Below are positions 61,190 to 64,000 of a DNA stretch of 64,000 bases, piece after piece (positions within the stretch are counted from its first letter, which is position 1; every line of letters begins with the position of its first letter). Below the pieces are notes generated by a model. It had not been told where the DNA came from, did not search any database, and worked only from the letters and a program-made list of their open reading frames with translations. The stretch is from VBCK01 sp036270655 (lineage in GTDB: Bacteria > Pseudomonadota > Gammaproteobacteria > Burkholderiales > Burkholderiaceae_F), in the NCBI GenBank assembly GCA_036270655.1, contig DATBCD010000025.1, positions 22,042 to 86,041 of the forward strand, written 5' to 3'. A program made the translations under genes and the position numbers.

Positions 61190-62145
61190 ATCGGGTCGAG
61201 CGCGCCGACGCGCTGGCGGGAGCGCTGCCGCCCGGCGTGCATGTGCTCGAGCGCGGCTGGTTGTCCTCGAACAGCGTGCTGTTCGAGGAGGGCGACCGCC
61301 TGTCCGTGGTCGATACCGGCTACGTGCTGCACGCGCGCCAGACTGCTGCGCTGATCGATCGCGTGGGGCGCGGGCGGCCCCTGGCCCGCATCATCAACAC
61401 GCACCTGCACTCCGACCACGTGGGTGGCAACGCCCGATTGGCGCGTGGTGGCGCCGTGTCGATCCAGATCCCGGCCGGTGCGGCCGATGCGGTACGCGCG
61501 TGGGACGTCGAGCGCCTGGGCTATCGAGCGACCGCGCAACGCTGCCCGCGGTTCGGATTCGATCGCGTGCTGCGCTCCGGCGATGAATTGGAGCTCGGTG
61601 GCCGTGGCTGGCAGGTGCTGGCCGCAGCCGGCCACGATCCCCACATGCTGATGCTGTACGAGTCGGATCGGCGCATCCTGGTATCGGCCGACGCGCTGTG
61701 GGCAAACGGATTCGGAGCGATATTTCCGGAAATCGAAGGCGACGGCGGATTCGTGGAGCAGCGCGCTTCGCTCGACCTGATCGGGCGACTGCAGCCCCTG
61801 CTGGTGATCCCGGGGCACGGGCCGCCGTTTCGCCAGGTCGCGGCCGCGCTGCAGCGTGCTTACCGGCGTCTGGACGCGTTGCAGTCGAGCCCGCCGCGCA
61901 ACGCACGGCAGGTTCTGAAGGTGCTGGTCAAATTCTGGCTGCTGCAGGTTGGCCAGGCGCCACTGACCCGGCTGATCGGGCATTTCGGCCCGTCGCGATA
62001 TGCTCGCATCGTGCACCAACGCTATTTCGCGGATCTGACCTTCGAGCAGATGCTCGAGCAAACCGTCTGGCAACTGTGTGCCGCCGGCGCCGCCGCGCTG
62101 GACGGCTCGAAGGTGAGAAACGTCGATGGCGCCGATACGCCCTGA
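61171..62145 (+). CDS. Metallo-beta-lactamase-fold hydrolase
   Basis: A 324-residue MBL-fold enzyme. The metal motif HLHSDHVGG (H-x-H-x-D-H) is intact, followed by AAAGHDPHMLMLYES (third His), SADALWANGFG (bridging Asp) and VIPGHGPPF. The C-terminal 80 residues form a helical domain. Such proteins are often thioesterase- or glyoxalase-like. Its place behind a thioesterase may suggest a thioester substrate (inference). It overlaps both neighbouring genes by about 20 bases. Confidence 0.83.
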   Translation: MRAQSLNRVERADALAGALPPGVHVLERGWLSSNSVLFEEGDRLSVVDTGYVLHARQTAALIDRVGRGRPLARIINTHLHSDHVGGNARLARGGAVSIQIPAGAADAVRAWDVERLGYRATAQRCPRFGFDRVLRSGDELELGGRGWQVLAAAGHDPHMLMLYESDRRILVSADALWANGFGAIFPEIEGDGGFVEQRASLDLIGRLQPLLVIPGHGPPFRQVAAALQRAYRRLDALQSSPPRNARQVLKVLVKFWLLQVGQAPLTRLIGHFGPSRYARIVHQRYFADLTFEQMLEQTVWQLCAAGAAALDGSKVRNVDGADTP

Positions 62146-62755
62146 GCCCGGTCGACGCGGGCTTTGCTCCGCAGCAGCCCTGCTGCTGGTGGCCGCCTGC
62201 GCCAGCAGGCCTTCGACCGTGGCGGGGCCTGCCGCCGCTGGCGCCCCTGCCGCGTCGCCGGAGGCCGCGGGTGCGCCGCCTGTGGTGCTTCCGGAGACGC
62301 CCGAGCGCCCGTCGCTGGGCCTTTTCAGCCGGATCAGGGCACCCAGCGAGGTCGAGCCGATTCTCGAATTGGCCGCAAGCGGCGTGCAGATCTTCCGCTG
62401 CGAACCGGACAAGGAAGGCTTTCATTGGGTGTTCCGGCTTCCCGAGGCCGAATTGCGCGACGCGCACGGACGCGTCGTCGCCCATCACGGGGCCAACTAT
62501 TCGTTCGAGCATGTCGACGGCAGCCGCCTGATCGGCACCATCGTTGGCTACGACTCGGCCCCGGCCAGCAATTCGGTGCACTGGTTGCTGTTGCGCACCC
62601 AGTCGTACGGCCAGGGTGAATTCGAGAAGGTGAGCTACGTGCAGCGCGTGGACACGTCGGGAGGCGTACCGCCGGAGCAGTGCTCGGCAGACCAGGTCAA
62701 CCAGGTCCTTCGCGTGCCCTTTTCAGCCAAGTTCATTTTTTATCGCCCGCGCTGA
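62126..62755 (+). CDS. DUF3455 lipoprotein
   Basis: A 209-residue protein with a lipoprotein signal (AALLLVAACASRP; acylated Cys near residue 26), an Ala/Pro-rich linker and a DUF3455 domain: VQIFRCEPDKEGFHWVFRLPEAELRD, then HWLLLRTQSYGQGEF and YVQRVDTSGGVPPEQC. Related proteins occur in plants and bacteria with unknown function. It overlaps the MBL gene by 20 bases. Confidence 0.82.
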   Translation: MAPIRPEPGRRGLCSAAALLLVAACASRPSTVAGPAAAGAPAASPEAAGAPPVVLPETPERPSLGLFSRIRAPSEVEPILELAASGVQIFRCEPDKEGFHWVFRLPEAELRDAHGRVVAHHGANYSFEHVDGSRLIGTIVGYDSAPASNSVHWLLLRTQSYGQGEFEKVSYVQRVDTSGGVPPEQCSADQVNQVLRVPFSAKFIFYRPR

Positions 62756-62765
62756 GCCCCGCGCG

Positions 62766-63353
62766 ATGCCACGCCGGACCGCCCCGCCTCTGGACCTGGT
62801 TGCGCTGCCTTTTGCGGCGGCGATGATCGTCCTGGCTTCGTCATCGGTGGCCGAGCCCACCCCGACCTACGTGGGTCGGCCGATCTACAGCGATCCGTCC
62901 AACGGCCTTCAATTGCCGCCGACCTGCAATATCGAGCCGACGTGGCGCTCGCGGATCAGCGGGACTGAAATGGAGATCTGGGTGCTCAACTGCGACTCGA
63001 CGCCGCGCGCGTGGCTGCTGACGCGGCAGGTCGTCGAGATGCTCAGCGCGCGCGAGGCGCGTCTGAGGTTCCAGGTGGTCGACGAGCGGATACTGCCCGG
63101 CGAGACGGTCGGCGATTCGCTCAGCGTGCAATGCTCGGGCGCCGGCGACACGTCCGGCATCATTGTGTATGGAGCCCGCTGGCGCAGTACCGGACGCGAG
63201 TTGCGGCTGGCCAGTGCGCGCGGCGCCATGCGCGCTGACGTGACGCGGCGCCGGCTGACCGACGCTGACCCTAGTGGAGTCGACTGCGTGCGTTTTCCCG
63301 ATCGCGAGGCGATGATGCGCAAGCTGCAACAACCGGAGCGTTCGCCCCGATGA
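62766..63353 (+). CDS. Exported hypothetical protein
   Basis: A 195-residue protein with a signal peptide (LVALPFAAAMIVLASSSVA) and a beta-rich mature chain. Cys in PPTCNIEP, LNCDSTP, VQCSGAG and VDCVRF are spaced for two disulfides. I do not recognise the family. Its stop overlaps the next gene's start by ATGA. Confidence 0.65.
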   Translation: MPRRTAPPLDLVALPFAAAMIVLASSSVAEPTPTYVGRPIYSDPSNGLQLPPTCNIEPTWRSRISGTEMEIWVLNCDSTPRAWLLTRQVVEMLSAREARLRFQVVDERILPGETVGDSLSVQCSGAGDTSGIIVYGARWRSTGRELRLASARGAMRADVTRRRLTDADPSGVDCVRFPDREAMMRKLQQPERSPR

Positions 63354-64000
63354 CGCTGAAACGGCCCCAGGGCCCGCCTGGCTCGGTGGTCACGCTCGAG
63401 CACGTCTCACGCGTGCTCGCCGACAATCCGCTGGGCGACCCGCACGTGCGCAAGCTGTCCGCGTGGCTGCCGTCCCAATACGACCAGGGGCAACGGCACG
63501 GGGGGCGGCGCTTTCCGGTGCTGTTCGACCTGGTTGGCTTTACCGGCTCCGGCGCCTCGCACCTGAACTGGAAGGCGTTCGAGGAAAACGTCGCCGAGCA
63601 GGCAGCCCGGCTGGTCCATGAACGCAAGATGGGACCGGCCATCATCGTGTTCCCGGACTGCTTTACGCGCCTGGGCGGCAATCAGTACATCAATTCCAGC
63701 GCCATCGGCCGCTACGCGGATTACCTGACGCGCGAGCTGGTGCCGTTCGTCGACCGCGAGTTCCGAACGCTGGCCTCGCGCGAGCACCGCGGCTGCTTCG
63801 GCAAGTCCTCCGGAGGCTACGGCGCGATCATCCACGGCATGCGGCACGCCGACTGCTGGGGCGCGGTCGCCGACCATTCGGGCGATTGCTATTTCGACTT
63901 CTGCTACGGGGCCGACTGGCCCAATACGCTGGACGAGCTGGCCAAGTACCGCGCGCGCCCGCGCCGCGAGGGGCCGGTCGACGTGCGCCGGATCGAGCGC
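63350..64000 (+). CDS. Esterase D-type alpha/beta hydrolase (3'-truncated)
   Basis: An open frame of 217 codons runs from the ATG at 63350 to the right edge, so the C-terminus is missing. It has the esterase (PF00756) organisation: an N-terminal substrate-binding half, VFPDCFTRLGGNQYINS, and the nucleophile Ser in GKSSGGYGA. The following HADCWGAVADHSGDCYFDF contains the family's strand after the nucleophile. Substrate unknown; S-formylglutathione-like or enterobactin-type esterases are in the family. The start overlaps the upstream stop by ATGA. Confidence 0.8.
   Translation, partial: MTLKRPQGPPGSVVTLEHVSRVLADNPLGDPHVRKLSAWLPSQYDQGQRHGGRRFPVLFDLVGFTGSGASHLNWKAFEENVAEQAARLVHERKMGPAIIVFPDCFTRLGGNQYINSSAIGRYADYLTRELVPFVDREFRTLASREHRGCFGKSSGGYGAIIHGMRHADCWGAVADHSGDCYFDFCYGADWPNTLDELAKYRARPRREGPVDVRRIER

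Overview
The window is a high-GC, gene-dense chromosomal segment. Gene content and order suggest a betaproteobacterium of the order Burkholderiales (inference). The markers are metX-metW-ampG, xth divergent from pyrE, argS-SPOR-dsbA, a PhaM-type granule protein, hut genes of the HutF/HutG type and a liu (leucine/isovalerate) gene set. I see no insertion sequence, prophage, CRISPR array, tRNA or rRNA. Both ends cut genes: metX on the left and a carbohydrate-esterase-type hydrolase on the right.

Layout. 1-9.9 kb: methionine (metX, metW), AmpG permease, exonuclease III, pyrE and several envelope or hypothetical genes. 10-16.8 kb: complete histidine catabolism by the five-step route to glutamate and formate, as two divergent arms (hutI-hutG-hutF on minus, hutU-hutH on plus), with no hut regulator in the window. 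16.9-28.6 kb: metal and outer-membrane block. It holds a beta-barrel protein, an OprB-type porin downstream of an unusual Nramp-family transporter that is preceded by an overlapping 57-codon ORF, then a divergent heavy-metal RND efflux operon (adaptor, pump, outer-membrane factor) followed by a crotonase and an outer-membrane-type protein. 28.7-36.3 kb: DUF3108 protein, phaM, a B12-binding MerR/LitR-type regulator divergent from folE2, a diiron ferritin-like protein, and asparaginase with a permease. 36.3-45 kb: YncE-like protein, SDRs, argS, SPOR protein, dsbA, signal peptidase I, SYLF protein, metC. 45.4-60.2 kb: all five liu enzymes (liuA, liuB, liuC, liuD, liuE) in one direction, but interrupted by aceK, an SDR, a membrane protein, a methyltransferase, an HCCA-isomerase-like protein, an MFS pump and an extracellular PHB depolymerase. 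60.2-64 kb: a tight run of small genes (membrane protein, FlK-like thioesterase, DUF1289, metallo-beta-lactamase fold, DUF3455 lipoprotein, hypothetical, esterase).

How the genes work together. The hut arms feed glutamate. The liu set takes isovaleryl-CoA to acetoacetate and acetyl-CoA, and AceK would switch isocitrate dehydrogenase to favour the glyoxylate shunt on such C2-yielding substrates. PhaM and PHB depolymerase point to polyhydroxybutyrate metabolism.

Points for a second look: (1) the Nramp protein has lost the Asn of DPGN and the Met and His of MPH, sits behind a hairpin-rich leader with a TGATG-coupled small ORF, and is followed by a porin; (2) a palindromic repeat family that is translated into the C-termini of AceK and LiuD and supplies the ribosome binding site of the next gene; (3) a MerR regulator that keeps every AdoCbl photoreceptor motif and faces folE2; (4) a crotonase lacking one catalytic Glu at the end of a metal efflux operon.
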